Notes: generated from the sequence alone by a model not told the origin. 35,492 bases of DNA from Acidimicrobiia bacterium (GCA_029287195.1 JARFRN010000153.1:1-35492); one strand, 5' to 3'. Shown: positions 5,705 through 16,466, counted from the first letter of the stretch. Translations and numbers: made by a program.

Positions 5705-7477
5705 TCAACTGAGAGCCCGGCGCAGGAACGCGGCCATTTGCTCGCGGGTTACCGGCTTTGTTGGGCAGAACATGTCGTTGTCCGGGGGATTGCAGCCGGT
5801 GGTGATACCTGCGGCCGCTAGCTTTGCGATCTCGTCCTGGAAGATGCTCTCGTCGTCGTCGATGAACGTATTGCCACCTCCGTCATCGGTAAGGCCGAGG
5901 GCGCGCACCAGGAAGGCGGCCATCTGTTCCCGGGTGACGTTCTTATCCGGGCAGAAGTTGTCGTTGACCGGTGGATTGCAGCCGCGGGTCACCCCGGCGG
6001 TTGCCAGCTTGTCGATGTCCACCTCGAAGGTACTGTCATCGTCGTCGTTGAAGAGATTGCCGCCGCCATCTTCCGTGTAGCCGAGTGCCCGCACGAGGAA
6101 AGCAGCCATCTGGCCACGAGTCACGTGCTCCTTGGGGCAGTAACTCGTCTCGGTGCATCCCCGGGTGATACCCGACTCGGCCAGCCAGATGATGTCATCG
6201 ATGAAGACGGAGCCCCAGGTGTCGTCGAAACCGATCAGCTCTATGACGAACCCTTCCGTAGTCTCCTCCAGAACCCGCAGTCTCGCCCCCTGGGCCAGCA
6301 ACTGCTCCCCTTGGTCGACATCAAATCGAGTTTCGCCGCCGACGGGAGTGACATGATCGACCGAATTCGGTGATGGGGGATAGCTGTAGGGACGAGACGA
6401 AAGGCCGCCGCATGGCGCTACCCGGCCTGCCTCGTCGCGGCACCATTGTTCGATGTAGTGAGCGCTGATTCCTTCGAAGCTCTCCGGTATCGGGTCCACT
6501 ACTGAGTTGAGCCTGGCGTCGAGTGCAACGAACGAGTATTCGTAGTCGCTCGGAAGGACCACCATTTGGGTGCCTTCGACGCCAACCGGGGCCAGCGTGA
6601 TCTCGGTCATCCCGCCTCTGTAGAAGTAGACGTCGGAAGGCGCCACCCAGCCGGCGCGATAGCGGTTGAAGGCAAGGGAGGCGTAGGGATCGTCGGCACG
6701 TCCCAGCAGGTGAGCAGGCATGTTGCCGCTCATGTAGTCGATCGGGTTGTCGTATTCGTCAGGCGTCTCTCCCGAGTAGGAGTGGGGGAAGCTGATCATG
6801 TGACCTACTTCATGAGCGGCCGTCGTGACGTGCACAGGGCTGCCGCCGATACTCGCCACCGAAGCTCCATCGACCACGGCCCACCTCTGATTGTCGGGAA
6901 AGTTGTCGGCCGCCAGCACAGCGCAGTTGCCGCAGTAGAGACCGGGACCGCCTTTGCCGCCGTTCCATTCGTTGTCGAGGGCGGCGATTACCCCTGCGTC
7001 GTTCCACAATGGATGGGCCGAGGCCTCGTCGGCGACCGCATCGGCGCAAGCCTCATATCCCGGTGCGCGCAGCGTCACCACGGTTCTCTTGATGAAGACC
7101 GGGGCGTAGCCACCCTGGGACAGGCCGTCGTAGAACGGGGAAACGGCGGAATTCAGGGTCGCCGTAACTGAGTTGATGTTCAATCCCCCGACTGCGCCGT
7201 CCCACGTACAGATGTACACACCGATCTGATCGACACCTGTTGAGTAGCGCCGCACGTCGTTCGGCCAGACCACCAGCCGCAGCGGGTCACTATCGAACTC
7301 GTCACCGGCTGCATCTACTCCAGGAACTGGATCGATGACCGTGGGTGGAACCACATCGCTCTTCGCCGGTTCCTTCTGCGGATCCGCAAAAGGCCTGGGG
7401 CCTTCGACGGCTCCGACCGGTGTGGTCATTGCCGTCAGCGAAGCCGCAATCGTGACGACGATGAGAATTTTGCGCAT
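5705..7477 (-). CDS. Secreted metzincin-like zinc protease with three SLH-like C-terminal repeats
   Basis: Start ATG 7477 (MRKILIVVTIAASLTAMTTPVGA) gives a clean signal peptide and follows GGAAGG by eight bases; in-frame starts further upstream would bury the signal. The 590-residue protein has HEVGHMISFPH (H222, E223, H226, H232), which fits the zinc motif HExxHxxxxxH, with a Met-turn-like DYMSGN about 16 residues on. These support a metzincin or related zincin. C-terminally, about residues 422-590 form three SLH-like repeats, each with a hydrophobic strand/helix, G(I/V)T(R/T)GC...(Y/F)CP, and VTR(G/E)QMAAFL(V/R)RAL. Each repeat has a cysteine pair that could be a disulfide. In known systems SLH domains tether proteins to cell-wall polymers. 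Target substrates are unknown. It is likely a surface protease made as a single-gene unit. Confidence 0.82.
   Translation of the reverse strand: MRKILIVVTIAASLTAMTTPVGAVEGPRPFADPQKEPAKSDVVPPTVIDPVPGVDAAGDEFDSDPLRLVVWPNDVRRYSTGVDQIGVYICTWDGAVGGLNINSVTATLNSAVSPFYDGLSQGGYAPVFIKRTVVTLRAPGYEACADAVADEASAHPLWNDAGVIAALDNEWNGGKGGPGLYCGNCAVLAADNFPDNQRWAVVDGASVASIGGSPVHVTTAAHEVGHMISFPHSYSGETPDEYDNPIDYMSGNMPAHLLGRADDPYASLAFNRYRAGWVAPSDVYFYRGGMTEITLAPVGVEGTQMVVLPSDYEYSFVALDARLNSVVDPIPESFEGISAHYIEQWCRDEAGRVAPCGGLSSRPYSYPPSPNSVDHVTPVGGETRFDVDQGEQLLAQGARLRVLEETTEGFVIELIGFDDTWGSVFIDDIIWLAESGITRGCTETSYCPKEHVTRGQMAAFLVRALGYTEDGGGNLFNDDDDSTFEVDIDKLATAGVTRGCNPPVNDNFCPDKNVTREQMAAFLVRALGLTDDGGGNTFIDDDESIFQDEIAKLAAAGITTGCNPPDNDMFCPTKPVTREQMAAFLRRALS
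5708..6214 (-). repeat. Tandem SLH-like coding repeats
   Basis: About 169 codons at the 3' end of the protease gene encode three related units of about 53, 62 and 54 residues. The second and third are closest (GCNPP-ND-FCP and VTREQMAAFL recur), while the first is more diverged (GCTETSYCP, VTRGQMAAFL). Acidic linkers rich in D, N and G (EDGGGN, DDDDS, DDGGGN) separate them. Confidence 0.8.
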
Positions 7478-7654
7478 CGCGGTGACCTTCCAGGGGAGTT
7501 CGACAACAGTATCCCGCATCGGCTGATTTGTCTTTCGCCTTGATATGTGCGATCGCCGGTCCCGGTGTGCACTTCCCTCACGGGTACATGGACGATTTGG
7601 GGGCTGGGCTCGGACTCGCCATCACAACCCGGCCGGCGTTGCCGGAGTCGATTC

Positions 7655-7660
7655 TATGAT
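7655..7660 (+). promoter_or_regulatory. Leaderless -10 element before the beta-glucosidase gene
   Basis: TATGAT ends exactly six bases before ATG 7667. This supports that start over in-frame upstream codons, which would add a non-homologous N-terminus. Confidence 0.55.
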
Positions 7661-7666
7661 CGCACC

Positions 7667-9025
7667 ATGAGCATCGCGTTTCCCGACGGTTTCAGCTGGG
7701 GAGTGGCCACTTCGGCATATCAAATCGAAGGTGGGCGCCATCAGGACGGCAAAGGCGAGTCGATCTGGGATCGGTTTGCAGACACGGGTCGGATGCCCGA
7801 AAGCGGAGATATTGCCTGCGACCACTATCACCGTTGGCAAGAGGATGTCGACCTCATGGCAGAGTTGGGAGTTACCGCCTATCGATTCTCCACGGCCTGG
7901 ACCCGTATCATCCCCGACGGTGCGGGCTCGCCCAATCAGGCCGGCATCGACTTCTACAGTCGACTGGTCGACGAGTTGTTGCGCAAAGGCATCACGCCCT
8001 GGTTGACTCTGTATCACTGGGATCTACCGCAGGCCCTCCAGGCCGCCGGCGGCTGGCTCAATCGGGACACAGTCGATGCCTTTGTGCGCTATGCCGATGT
8101 CGTCAGCACGGCACTCGGCGGGCGGGTCAAGAATTGGATCACCCACAACGAACCGTGGGTGGCTTCCCACCTCGGTTACGGAACGGGCGTTTTCGCACCG
8201 GGGATCGACGATCTGGGCTCGGCGTTGACCGCAGCTCACCACATCCTGCTGTCGCACGGCCGCGCCGTGCCCGTGCTAAGGGAGAATTCGCAGGGTTGTG
8301 AGGTCGGCATCGCCCTCGATTGTCGCCCCTCACAGCCTGCTTCCGCTGATCCGGCGGATGTCGCTACCAATCGGGCGCACGACGGTTTCCGCAACAGGTG
8401 GTTCTTCGATCCGGTCCTCGGCAAGGGTTACCCGACCGACATCACTGCAATGTGCGACGAGCGCAGCGTGTTCGAGCAACCCGGTCTCCCATTCCTGAGA
8501 CCCGGCGACCTCGAGGAGATTGCCGCCCCTCTCGACTTCCTTGGACTCAACTACTACACCGGCGTTGAGATAAGCGAAGGCGACGAGGACGGTATGGGTG
8601 TCGTCCTCCCGGAGGGCCCGAATCAGCCGGATGGATACACGGAGATGGGCTGGGAGATCACGCCGCAGGTGCTCACGGACTATCTGCAACATCTCGATGA
8701 GGTGTACCGGCCCAGATCGATTGTGATCACTGAGAACGGGGCGAGCTACTCAGATGGGCCCGACGAGTCGGGCGTTGTTGCAGACCATCGCAGGATTGCG
8801 TATTTGGATCAGCACATCCGGGCCACGGCCGCCGCACTCGCCGCCGGTATCTCGGTGCGCGGCTATTTCGTCTGGAGCTTGCTGGATAACCTCGAATGGA
8901 CTTCCGGCTACAAGCAGCGGTTTGGCCTCATCTGGGTCGATCACGCCACGGGTCGACGGATCCCGAAGACCAGCTACTACTGGTATCGGGACTTCATCCG
9001 GAATGCCTCGCGGCTCTCTCCCTGA
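7667..9025 (+). CDS. GH1 family beta-glucosidase
   Basis: The 452-residue protein is a complete cytosolic GH1 (beta/alpha)8 enzyme. It opens with FPDGFSWGVATSAYQIEGG, the standard N-terminal signature. It has THNEPW with acid/base E162 and ITENGAS with nucleophile E356, and ends with the family-typical GYFVWSLLDNLEW and RFGLIWVDH segments. GH1 enzymes cleave terminal beta-linked glucose (sometimes galactose or other residues) from oligosaccharides such as cellobiose. Without a signal peptide it should act on imported sugars, but no sugar transporter is adjacent. The start is set by the N-terminal signature and the TATGAT at 7655-7660. Its 3' end overlaps the convergent kinase-like gene by 32 bases. 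Confidence 0.95.
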   Translation: MSIAFPDGFSWGVATSAYQIEGGRHQDGKGESIWDRFADTGRMPESGDIACDHYHRWQEDVDLMAELGVTAYRFSTAWTRIIPDGAGSPNQAGIDFYSRLVDELLRKGITPWLTLYHWDLPQALQAAGGWLNRDTVDAFVRYADVVSTALGGRVKNWITHNEPWVASHLGYGTGVFAPGIDDLGSALTAAHHILLSHGRAVPVLRENSQGCEVGIALDCRPSQPASADPADVATNRAHDGFRNRWFFDPVLGKGYPTDITAMCDERSVFEQPGLPFLRPGDLEEIAAPLDFLGLNYYTGVEISEGDEDGMGVVLPEGPNQPDGYTEMGWEITPQVLTDYLQHLDEVYRPRSIVITENGASYSDGPDESGVVADHRRIAYLDQHIRATAAALAAGISVRGYFVWSLLDNLEWTSGYKQRFGLIWVDHATGRRIPKTSYYWYRDFIRNASRLSP

Positions 9026-9758
9026 GAAGCGCAACCATGGACTCTGCGATTGCGTCGAACGATACGACTCCCGTGTTCCACACTGCGTCGTAGAGCAAAG
9101 GATCGTCGATGTCGACTCGGAAATGACGCTTCAGGAGCCGCGCCCGACCGCTGTCGCTCCTGTCTATCAATTCCGTTGCCTTGCGCTCATCGACGCCATG
9201 AAGCTCCATCATCCGCTTCAGCCGCACTTCTTTTGAAGCAATCAATCGGACGGAAACCGAGGGTCCGAGCCCACGGGTGACCTCAGATCCGGCGCGTCCG
9301 ACGATGACGGCCTTGCCCACCTCGGCAAGGACCCGCACCAAGCGGAAGACACGGTCCATGACGATGTCCTGGTGGGTGGTGGCAGTGAACAACTGGCGGA
9401 AGAAGTCGTCGGTGGCTCTGCGGTATTCCTCGGTCAACAATGCCTCGACGGAAACCCTCAGGTCGGGATCATCGGCGACCATTGCCACCAACTTCTGATC
9501 GAACATGTCCCAATCACCGAACACCTCTTTGTCCGGTTCCTGGTGGAACCGTTCGATCAGCACACTGGCCAGACTGTGGCCGCCGGCTCCCGCTTGGCGG
9601 GAGATGGTGACAAACGGACGAACCCGTGGCATCCCGTCGCGTCCCTTGGGACCGTACGCGTGGCCATGGATAAACCGCTCGACCGGGTTGACAGGGCTCA
9701 TCGCAGTCGTCTCCTGACTTATCCGTATCGGGCCGAGGGGACTGCCAAGTGATGACAT
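8994..9758 (-). CDS. Cytidylate kinase-like family protein
   Basis: The 254-residue protein contains a nucleotide-binding loop variant, FVTISRQAGAGGHSLASVL, matching the AAK/cytidylate-kinase-like (Cytidylate_kin2) family rather than a canonical GxxGxGKS/T P-loop. Further matches are a FGDWDMFDQKLV helix, VIVGRAGSEV, and a RLIASKEVRLKRMM then SDSGRARLLKRHF lid region resembling CMP kinase. The substrate is unknown; family members are often annotated as cytidylate kinase-like without proof. Two starts are possible: ATG 9758, ten bases after AGGAGG with TACAAT further upstream, or ATG 9701 (MSPVNPVERF), nine bases after GGAG. The family domain begins well after either. It is divergent from gltB. 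Confidence 0.8.
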   Translation of the reverse strand: MSSLGSPLGPIRISQETTAMSPVNPVERFIHGHAYGPKGRDGMPRVRPFVTISRQAGAGGHSLASVLIERFHQEPDKEVFGDWDMFDQKLVAMVADDPDLRVSVEALLTEEYRRATDDFFRQLFTATTHQDIVMDRVFRLVRVLAEVGKAVIVGRAGSEVTRGLGPSVSVRLIASKEVRLKRMMELHGVDERKATELIDRSDSGRARLLKRHFRVDIDDPLLYDAVWNTGVVSFDAIAESMVALLRERAARHSG

Positions 9759-9827
9759 CTCTCAGCGGCCTCCTAACTCGATTGTACGCTCCGGCATCAG
9801 AGCCGACCAGGCGACACTACGGATGAC

Positions 9828-9837
9828 ACGATATCGT
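9828..9837. promoter_or_regulatory. Palindrome in the kinase-like/gltB divergent intergenic region
   Basis: ACGATATCGT is a perfect 10-bp palindrome about 17 bases upstream of TATGGT (9854-9859), the best -10 candidate for gltB. Its position over the -35 region would suit a regulator site. No regulator can be named from it. Confidence 0.35.
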
Positions 9838-9907
9838 CCGTCACAAAAGCGTCTATGGTCCTGCCTTCACAAGAGCCGGCAGCCTGGAATACGCCTCAAG
9901 CTGCGCG

Positions 9908-12900
9908 GTGAGCACAGTGGGTTGGGAGACGATGGAGAAGATGCACCGCCGACCAGATCGATCGCCCGGATTGTACGATCCGGGGCTTGATCGCGATGCG
10001 TGTGGCATCGGTTTTGTGGCAGATGTCAAGGGCCGCAAGAGCCATCAGATCATCTCCCAGGGTCTGACCGTCCTGGCCAATCTCACGCATCGCGGTGCGG
10101 TGGGCGCAGACCCCCTCGCCGGCGATGGCGCCGGCATGCTGCTGCAAATTCCCGACGGATTCTTCCGCGCTGAGTTGGCAGAACAAGGTGTCGACCTCCC
10201 TCCGCCGGGGGAGTACGGCGTCGGCATGATCTTCCTGCCGCAGGATCCCGTCGATCGTGTGGTCTGCGAGAACCTCCTCGTTGAGTTGGTCATCCGTGAG
10301 GGGCAGACGGTGCTCGGCTGGCGCGACGTTCCGGTGGACTCATCGTGTCTCGGCGAGAGCGTCAAACCGATTGAGCCCGTGATCCGGCAACTCTTCGTTG
10401 GGCGCGGCAATACAACGCCCGATGCTGATGCCTTCGAGCGGAAGCTCTACGTGATCCGCAAGCAGGCCCATATCCAACTCGGGCGGCGGGCGCCTCATCT
10501 GATAGAGCGGGGCGAGTTCTACGTAACGACCATGTCGGCCCGCACCATCACCTACAAGGGCATGATGCTGGCCGAAAACCTCGCCGTCTATTACCGGGAT
10601 CTCGAGGACCCGCGAGTCGAGTCGGCACTGGCATTGATCCATCAACGTTTCTCTACCAACACGTCTCCGTCGTGGCGCTTGGCTCAACCGTTCCGCTACC
10701 TGTGTCACAACGGGGAGATCAACACGGTGCAAGGCAATGTCAACTGGATGATGGCTCGCCGCCGCAACATGTCCTCGGAGATAATCGGCGACGATCTCGA
10801 CAAGCTGTGGCCGCTCATCGGCGACGGTTCGTCGGACTCCGCAACATTTGACAATGCGCTCGAGCTCCTCCTTGCCGGCGGCTACTCGCTCGGGCACGCC
10901 ATGATGCTCATGATCCCTGAGGCTTGGGCGGACAACCCGCTGATGGACGCCGAGCGGAGGGCGTTCTACGAGTATCACGCAGCCGTGATGGAACCGTGGG
11001 ATGGTCCTGCCGCCGTTGCTTTCACAGACGGACGGCAGATCGGGGCGACGCTCGATCGGAACGGTCTACGGCCGGCCCGCTATTTCGTTACCGACGACGA
11101 TCTGGTCGTCATGGCCTCCGAGATGGGGGTACTCGACATTCCCGAGGAGAAGATCGTCAAGAAGTGGCGTCTCCAGCCCGGCAAGATGCTGTTGATCGAT
11201 CTCGAGCAAGGCCGCATCATCGACGATCCGGAGCTCAAGAGCAGCCTTGCCGGAGCGAAGCCTTATCAGCAGTGGCTCGATGAAACCCAAATCCATATCG
11301 CACAGCTTCCTCCTGAAGTTGCCGCGATGGGCCCTGATGCCGACACGTTGCGCAGTGCTCAGAAGGCGTTTGGTTATACCCGAGAAGACGTCGAGTTCTT
11401 TCTGAAGCCGATGGCCGGCGAAGGCAACGACCCGGTAGGTTCAATGGGTCGGGACACGCCTCCTGCGGTCCTGTCGGACCGGCCGAAGATGCTGTACGAC
11501 TACTTCAAGGAACGATTCGCCCAGGTCACCAACCCGCCGATCGACCCGATCCGCGAGGAGACGGTCATGTCCCTTGTGTCGCTCATCGGTCCGCGGCCTA
11601 ACTTGCTTGATCTCAACACCGCCGGGAGCCACAAGCGGCTCGAGGTGTCGCACCCCATCCTGACCAATGTGGGCTTGGAACGGATTCGCCGGATCCACAA
11701 CCATGTCGACCATGCGTTCCTCACCAAGAAGCTGCGCATGTGCTATCCGGCTGCGGAGGGCGCCTCGGGTATGCGAGGAGCACTGCAGCAGTTGTGTGAC
11801 CGGGCCATCGAGACGGTCCAACAGGGACACAACATCATCATTCTCTCGGATCGTTGTCTTGCGGTGGATCGGATAGCAATACCGGCGCTGTTGGCTACGG
11901 CGGCCGTGCACCACCACTTGATTCGCGCCGGGCTCCGTACCGAGGTGGGCCTGGTGGTGGAGACCGGTGAGGCTCGTCAGGTGCACGACTTCTGCCTCCT
12001 CGGTGGTTACGGGGCGGAAGCAGTCAACCCCTATCTGGCCTTTGACAGCATCCGTGCCCTAGTCGCGGAACTACCCGGGGAGCCGACCAGGGAGGAAGCG
12101 GAGAGCCGGTACATCAAGGCCGTCAAGAAGGGCATGCTCAAGGTCATGTCGAAAATGGGGATATCGACGTTCCAGTCCTATTGCGGCGCCCAGATCTTCG
12201 ACGCCATCGGGCTCAACAGCGACTTCATCGACACCTACTTCACCGGGACGCCTTCGGTGATCGAGGGCATCGGGCTCGACGAGATCGCAGCAGAAACGGT
12301 ACGCCGCCACGAAGCCGCATTTGGAACCAAGACCTATCGCACCCCCGAACTGGATGTGGGCGGAGACTTTGCGTTTCGCTTGCGCGGCGAGGAGCACGTG
12401 TGGACTCCGGAGACCATCTCCACGCTGCAACACGCAGTGCGTTCCGGCGACTACGAGCTGTTCAAGAATTACACCGGTGCGGTCGACGACCAGAATCGCA
12501 AACTCAAGAATCTGCGCGGTTTGTTCGAACTCAATCTGTTGTCCGGACCGATTCCGTTGGACGAGGTCGAGCCGGCGGCTGAGATCGTCAAGCGATTTGC
12601 CACCGGGGCTATGTCGTTTGGTTCGATATCCTGGGAGGCCCATACCAACCTCGCCATCGCCATGAACCGGCTGGGAGCCAAGAGCAACACCGGCGAGGGT
12701 GGGGAGGAGCCCAGCCGCTTTGTCCCGCTTGAGAACGGCGACTCGATGCGCTCGGCGGTCAAACAGGTGGCCTCCGGTCGATTCGGGGTGACCACCGAGT
12801 ATCTGGTCAACGCCGATGACATCCAGATCAAGATGGCCCAGGGGGCCAAGCCGGGCGAGGGCGGACAGCTCCCGGGTCACAAGGTGAACGAGTGGATCGC

Positions 12901-14551
12901 CAAGGTGCGGCATTCGACTCCGGGCGTAGGGTTGATCTCGCCGCCGCCTCATCACGACATCTATTCCATCGAGGATCTCAAGCAGCTCATCCTCGATCTG
13001 AAGAACGTGAATCCATATGCCCGGATCAGCGTCAAGCTCGTTTCAGAAGTAGGTGTCGGCACGATCGCGGCAGGTGTGGCCAAGGCATACGCCGATCATG
13101 TGCTGATCTCCGGCAATGAAGGGGGAACCGGAGCCAGTCCGTTGACTTCGGTGATGCAGGCCGGCTCTCACTGGGAGATCGGTCTGGCGGAGACTCACCA
13201 GACCCTGGTGGCCGCCGAGCTTCGGGGCCGGATCGCGGTGCAGACCGATGGTGGGATCCGTACCGGACGCGACGTAGTCATCGCCGCCCTGCTCGGCGCC
13301 GACGAGGTCGGTTTCGGCACAGGGGCGCTGATTGCCCAGGGTTGCATCATGATGCGCAAATGTCACCTCAACACTTGCCCGGTCGGCGTGGCAACGCAAG
13401 ACCCTGAGCTGCGCAAGCTCTTTCCGGGCCGGCCCGAACACGTCGTCAACTTCTTCATGTTCATTGCCGAGGAAACCAGAGAGATCATGGCCGCTCTTGG
13501 CTTCCGCACATATGCGGAGATGATCGGGCAGAGCGATCGGATCCGGATGAAGCCGGCAATCGACCACTGGAAGGCACGCGGCCTCGACCTCTCCAGAGTG
13601 CTCTTCAAGCCGGAACCCTCTCCTGGAGTTGCCATCAGCAATACCGAGGAGCAGCAGCACAACCTGCATGTGGCGCTGGACAACAGACTGATCGAGAAGG
13701 CGCACCCTGCACTCGAAGACGGAGTGCCGGTCTCGATCGAGACCCCGGTGAGCAACACCAACCTAGCCGTCGGTGCCATGCTGTCGGGCGAGGTTGCGCG
13801 GCGCTACGGGCACGCCGGCCTGCCCGAGGACACCATCCACATCAAGCTCACGGGCACCGCGGGACAGAGCTTCGGCGCTTGGTTGGCCGGCGGGGTGACG
13901 CTGCACCTCGTCGGCGATGCCAACGATTATGTCGGGAAGGGCCTGTCGGGCGGGCGTATCGTCATCGAGGCGGAGCCGGTGGGCCCCATAGTTCCGAAAG
14001 AGAACATCATCGTTGGAAACACCGTGCTCTACGGTGCGATATCGGGTGAGTGCTATTTGAACGGCGGTGCCGGGGAACGTTTTGCGGTTCGCAATTCAGG
14101 TGCGATTGCGGTTGTGGAGCGAGTCGGCGATCACGGGTGCGAATACATGACCGGGGGATGTGTCGTTGTGATAGGCAAGCCCGGCAGGAACTTCGGCGCC
14201 GGCATGAGCGGTGGCGTTGCCTATGTGATCGACGATGCCGGAGACTTCGAGCAGCGGGTCAACCACCAGATGGTGGATATCGAACGAATCGACCCCGACG
14301 ATGCGGCGCCGCCGGGCCTCGGCTCCGATCCGACTGCGGAGCAATTGCTGGCCGAGCCGCTGCGCTTTGACATGTGGCGGCTCAGGACCCTGATTGAGCG
14401 GCATGCGCTACTCACCAACAGCTCACGCGCTGCGGAGATCCTCGCCGATTTCGACGGCTATCTGCCGCGGTTCTACAAGGTCGTACCACACGAGTTCCGG
14501 CGTGCCCTCACGGAAGCCAAAGCCGAGTTCGTGGCCGTAGGGGGCGCGTGA
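9908..14551 (+). CDS. gltB: Glutamate synthase, large (alpha) subunit
   Basis: The 1547-residue protein is full length for GltB. It makes glutamate from glutamine and 2-oxoglutarate, accepting electrons from the small subunit. In order: a short propeptide ending before the nucleophile C32 (DRDACGIGF) of the class II amidotransferase domain (to about 440); the central domain; the FMN-binding synthase domain containing [21 protein letters not shown] and [10 protein letters not shown]; the 3Fe-4S cysteines C1146, C1152 and C1157 in [13 protein letters not shown]; and the C-terminal right-handed beta-helix with repeated G-G motifs ([26 protein letters not shown]). The start is uncertain between GTG 9908, GTG 9917, ATG 9932 and ATG 9941; all keep the catalytic cysteine after the propeptide. 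It overlaps gltD by one base. Confidence 0.97.
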   Translation: MSTVGWETMEKMHRRPDRSPGLYDPGLDRDACGIGFVADVKGRKSHQIISQGLTVLANLTHRGAVGADPLAGDGAGMLLQIPDGFFRAELAEQGVDLPPPGEYGVGMIFLPQDPVDRVVCENLLVELVIREGQTVLGWRDVPVDSSCLGESVKPIEPVIRQLFVGRGNTTPDADAFERKLYVIRKQAHIQLGRRAPHLIERGEFYVTTMSARTITYKGMMLAENLAVYYRDLEDPRVESALALIHQRFSTNTSPSWRLAQPFRYLCHNGEINTVQGNVNWMMARRRNMSSEIIGDDLDKLWPLIGDGSSDSATFDNALELLLAGGYSLGHAMMLMIPEAWADNPLMDAERRAFYEYHAAVMEPWDGPAAVAFTDGRQIGATLDRNGLRPARYFVTDDDLVVMASEMGVLDIPEEKIVKKWRLQPGKMLLIDLEQGRIIDDPELKSSLAGAKPYQQWLDETQIHIAQLPPEVAAMGPDADTLRSAQKAFGYTREDVEFFLKPMAGEGNDPVGSMGRDTPPAVLSDRPKMLYDYFKERFAQVTNPPIDPIREETVMSLVSLIGPRPNLLDLNTAGSHKRLEVSHPILTNVGLERIRRIHNHVDHAFLTKKLRMCYPAAEGASGMRGALQQLCDRAIETVQQGHNIIILSDRCLAVDRIAIPALLATAAVHHHLIRAGLRTEVGLVVETGEARQVHDFCLLGGYGAEAVNPYLAFDSIRALVAELPGEPTREEAESRYIKAVKKGMLKVMSKMGISTFQSYCGAQIFDAIGLNSDFIDTYFTGTPSVIEGIGLDEIAAETVRRHEAAFGTKTYRTPELDVGGDFAFRLRGEEHVWTPETISTLQHAVRSGDYELFKNYTGAVDDQNRKLKNLRGLFELNLLSGPIPLDEVEPAAEIVKRFATGAMSFGSISWEAHTNLAIAMNRLGAKSNTGEGGEEPSRFVPLENGDSMRSAVKQVASGRFGVTTEYLVNADDIQIKMAQGAKPGEGGQLPGHKVNEWIAKVRHSTPGVGLISPPPHHDIYSIEDLKQLILDLKNVNPYARISVKLVSEVGVGTIAAGVAKAYADHVLISGNEGGTGASPLTSVMQAGSHWEIGLAETHQTLVAAELRGRIAVQTDGGIRTGRDVVIAALLGADEVGFGTGALIAQGCIMMRKCHLNTCPVGVATQDPELRKLFPGRPEHVVNFFMFIAEETREIMAALGFRTYAEMIGQSDRIRMKPAIDHWKARGLDLSRVLFKPEPSPGVAISNTEEQQHNLHVALDNRLIEKAHPALEDGVPVSIETPVSNTNLAVGAMLSGEVARRYGHAGLPEDTIHIKLTGTAGQSFGAWLAGGVTLHLVGDANDYVGKGLSGGRIVIEAEPVGPIVPKENIIVGNTVLYGAISGECYLNGGAGERFAVRNSGAIAVVERVGDHGCEYMTGGCVVVIGKPGRNFGAGMSGGVAYVIDDAGDFEQRVNHQMVDIERIDPDDAAPPGLGSDPTAEQLLAEPLRFDMWRLRTLIERHALLTNSSRAAEILADFDGYLPRFYKVVPHEFRRALTEAKAEFVAVGGA

Positions 14552-15987
14552 TGGGCTCTCCCCAGGGCTTCCAAGAGATCGAGCGTAAGGACCGCAGCTA
14601 TCTGCCCGCATCGCAGCGACGGAAGAACTACCGCGAGTTTGCCATACCCCTAACCGACGAGTCCGTTGCCAAGCAGGGGGCCCGCTGCATCGATTGCGGG
14701 ATTCCGTACTGTCATTTCGGATGCCCGGTGGACAACATCATTCCCGACTGGAACGACCTCGTGTACCGCGACAACTGGCGGGAGGCGATCGAGGTCCTAC
14801 ATTCAACCAACAACTTCCCCGAGTTCACGGGGAGGGTTTGCCCGGCGCCGTGTGAGGAGGCGTGCACACTCAACCTCCACGACGCCCCGGTGACCATCAA
14901 GACCATCGAGTACTCGATCATCGAGAAGGCTTGGGCCAACCACTGGATCGAACCCCAAATCCCCGGGCGCCGCACCGAAAAACGGGTCGCTGTGGTCGGT
15001 TCGGGTCCGGCAGGACTGGCCGCAGCCCAGCAACTGGCCCGCGCCGGGCACTCCGTGAAGGTTTTTGAGAAGAGCGCCAAGATCGGCGGCCTGCTGCGAT
15101 ACGGAATTCCGGACTTCAAGCTGGCGAAGGAGGCAATCGATCGTCGACTCGCTCAATTGCAGGCCGAAGGAGTGGAGTTTCGTGTCAACAGCCACGTCGG
15201 TGTCAATGTGCCGGCGGAGCGGATCGTGGCGGATTTCGACGCAGTGGTGCTGGCGGCAGGGTGCGAGAAGCCACGTGACCTTCCCGTTCCCGGCCGTGAA
15301 CTATCAGGCGTGCACTACGCCATGCCCTACTTGACGCAGCAAAACCGCAGGATTGGCCGGGAGTCGCTCGGCGGCGATGAACCGATTCTCGCCGAGGGGA
15401 AACACGTGATCGTTATCGGAGGAGGGGATACTGGGGCCGACTGCGTAGGCACCGCCAACCGGCAAGGGGCTGCATCGGTAACGCAACTCGAGCTCCTGCC
15501 GCAACCACCGGAGCATCCCGACAAGCTGCTGACATGGCCACAATGGCCGAACAAGCTGCGCACCTCGACTTCGCACGACGAAGGCTGCGAACGGCTCTGG
15601 TCGGTATCGACCACCTCGTTCTCGGGGAAAGGTGCCGTAGAGCGGCTGCATGCCGTCAAGGTCGACTGGCGGCAGGACAATGGACGTTGGGAGATGAGCG
15701 AGGTTCCCGGCACCGATTTCGAGCTACGAGCCGACCTTGTCCTCTTGGCGATGGGTTTTGTCAGCCCGGTACATGAGGGCTTGCTCGAGAGCCTATCTGT
15801 CGCGGTTGACGATCGGGGCAACGTCGCTGCCGGCACCGGTGACTACGCCACGAGTGTTCTCGGGGTCTTTGCCGCCGGGGACGTGCGGCGCGGTCAATCG
15901 CTGGTCGTCTGGGCCATCCGAGAGGGCAGGCAGTGCGCCCGAGCCGTTGACGAGTTTCTCATGGGCAGCAGCGATCTGCCCCGGTGA
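14551..15987 (+). CDS. gltD: Glutamate synthase, small (beta) subunit
   Basis: ATG 14551 overlaps the gltB stop (TGATG), so translation is probably coupled. The 478-residue protein takes electrons from NAD(P)H through FAD and iron-sulfur clusters to the large subunit. The N-terminal cysteine set C46, C49, C54 and C58 ([15 protein letters not shown]) and the second set CPAPCEEAC ligate [4Fe-4S] clusters. The FAD-binding motif [11 protein letters not shown] lies near residue 149 and the NAD(P)H motif [10 protein letters not shown] near residue 288. Length and order match the family with no truncation. GTG 14548 would add one residue and is an equally possible start. NADPH is inferred as the donor by analogy with bacterial enzymes. 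Confidence 0.97.
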   Translation: MGSPQGFQEIERKDRSYLPASQRRKNYREFAIPLTDESVAKQGARCIDCGIPYCHFGCPVDNIIPDWNDLVYRDNWREAIEVLHSTNNFPEFTGRVCPAPCEEACTLNLHDAPVTIKTIEYSIIEKAWANHWIEPQIPGRRTEKRVAVVGSGPAGLAAAQQLARAGHSVKVFEKSAKIGGLLRYGIPDFKLAKEAIDRRLAQLQAEGVEFRVNSHVGVNVPAERIVADFDAVVLAAGCEKPRDLPVPGRELSGVHYAMPYLTQQNRRIGRESLGGDEPILAEGKHVIVIGGGDTGADCVGTANRQGAASVTQLELLPQPPEHPDKLLTWPQWPNKLRTSTSHDEGCERLWSVSTTSFSGKGAVERLHAVKVDWRQDNGRWEMSEVPGTDFELRADLVLLAMGFVSPVHEGLLESLSVAVDDRGNVAAGTGDYATSVLGVFAAGDVRRGQSLVVWAIREGRQCARAVDEFLMGSSDLPR

Positions 15988-16049
15988 CGTCACGGGAGGA
16001 TCGACGATCGATCAGGATGCTTCCCAGCCACAGTAGAAAGGGATCGCTT

Positions 16050-16466
16050 GTGGGCAAGTTCTTCTTCCGGATTTCGACCGGTCTTCACGCCAAGCTGTAC
16101 AAATTCACCGGTGGTCGCTTCTTCGGTGGGGGGCAGGGCGGCAGAGTCCTCGTTCTCACTCACAAAGGTGCCAGGACCGGAAAACTGCGGGATACGCCGC
16201 TGATGTACTTGCCGCACGATGACGGTTACCTGATCGTGGCCTCAGCCGGGGGAGATTCTCGCCATCCCGGCTGGTATCACAACCTCATGGCCAACCCGGA
16301 GACCGTCGTCAACATCAACGGCGAGTCGATTGCAGTCAAGGCCCGCGACGCCGCCGAGCAACGTGACCAGCTATGGGCCGAGGTCAAAGAACGGGATTCG
16401 CGATTTGGCGCCTATGAGACCAAGACGGATCGCATCATTCCTGTGGTCGTCCTCGAGAGGGTCTAG
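16050..16466 (+). CDS. Deazaflavin-dependent nitroreductase-family (Ddn/DUF385-like) oxidoreductase
   Basis: GTG 16050 follows AGAAAGGGA by about six bases and gives 138 residues, the usual family size; ATG 16017 and the codon at 15984 lack a good ribosome-binding site. The protein shows the split-barrel pattern of Ddn-type proteins: VLVLTHKGARTGKLRDTPLMYL, DGYLIVASAGGDSRHPGWYHNLMANPETVVNI and a C-terminal TDRIIPVVVLERV. Relatives bind the deazaflavin cofactor F420 and reduce quinones, nitroimidazoles or other substrates. F420 use here is family inference; no F420 biosynthesis gene is in view. Its TAG stop shares the palindrome CTAG with the stop of the convergent peptidase gene. Confidence 0.85.
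   Translation: MGKFFFRISTGLHAKLYKFTGGRFFGGGQGGRVLVLTHKGARTGKLRDTPLMYLPHDDGYLIVASAGGDSRHPGWYHNLMANPETVVNINGESIAVKARDAAEQRDQLWAEVKERDSRFGAYETKTDRIIPVVVLERV

Noticed and set aside
12071-12955. 294-codon open frame antisense to gltB
   Set aside because: It is opposite conserved GltB sequence, with no translation start signal and no recognisable domain.
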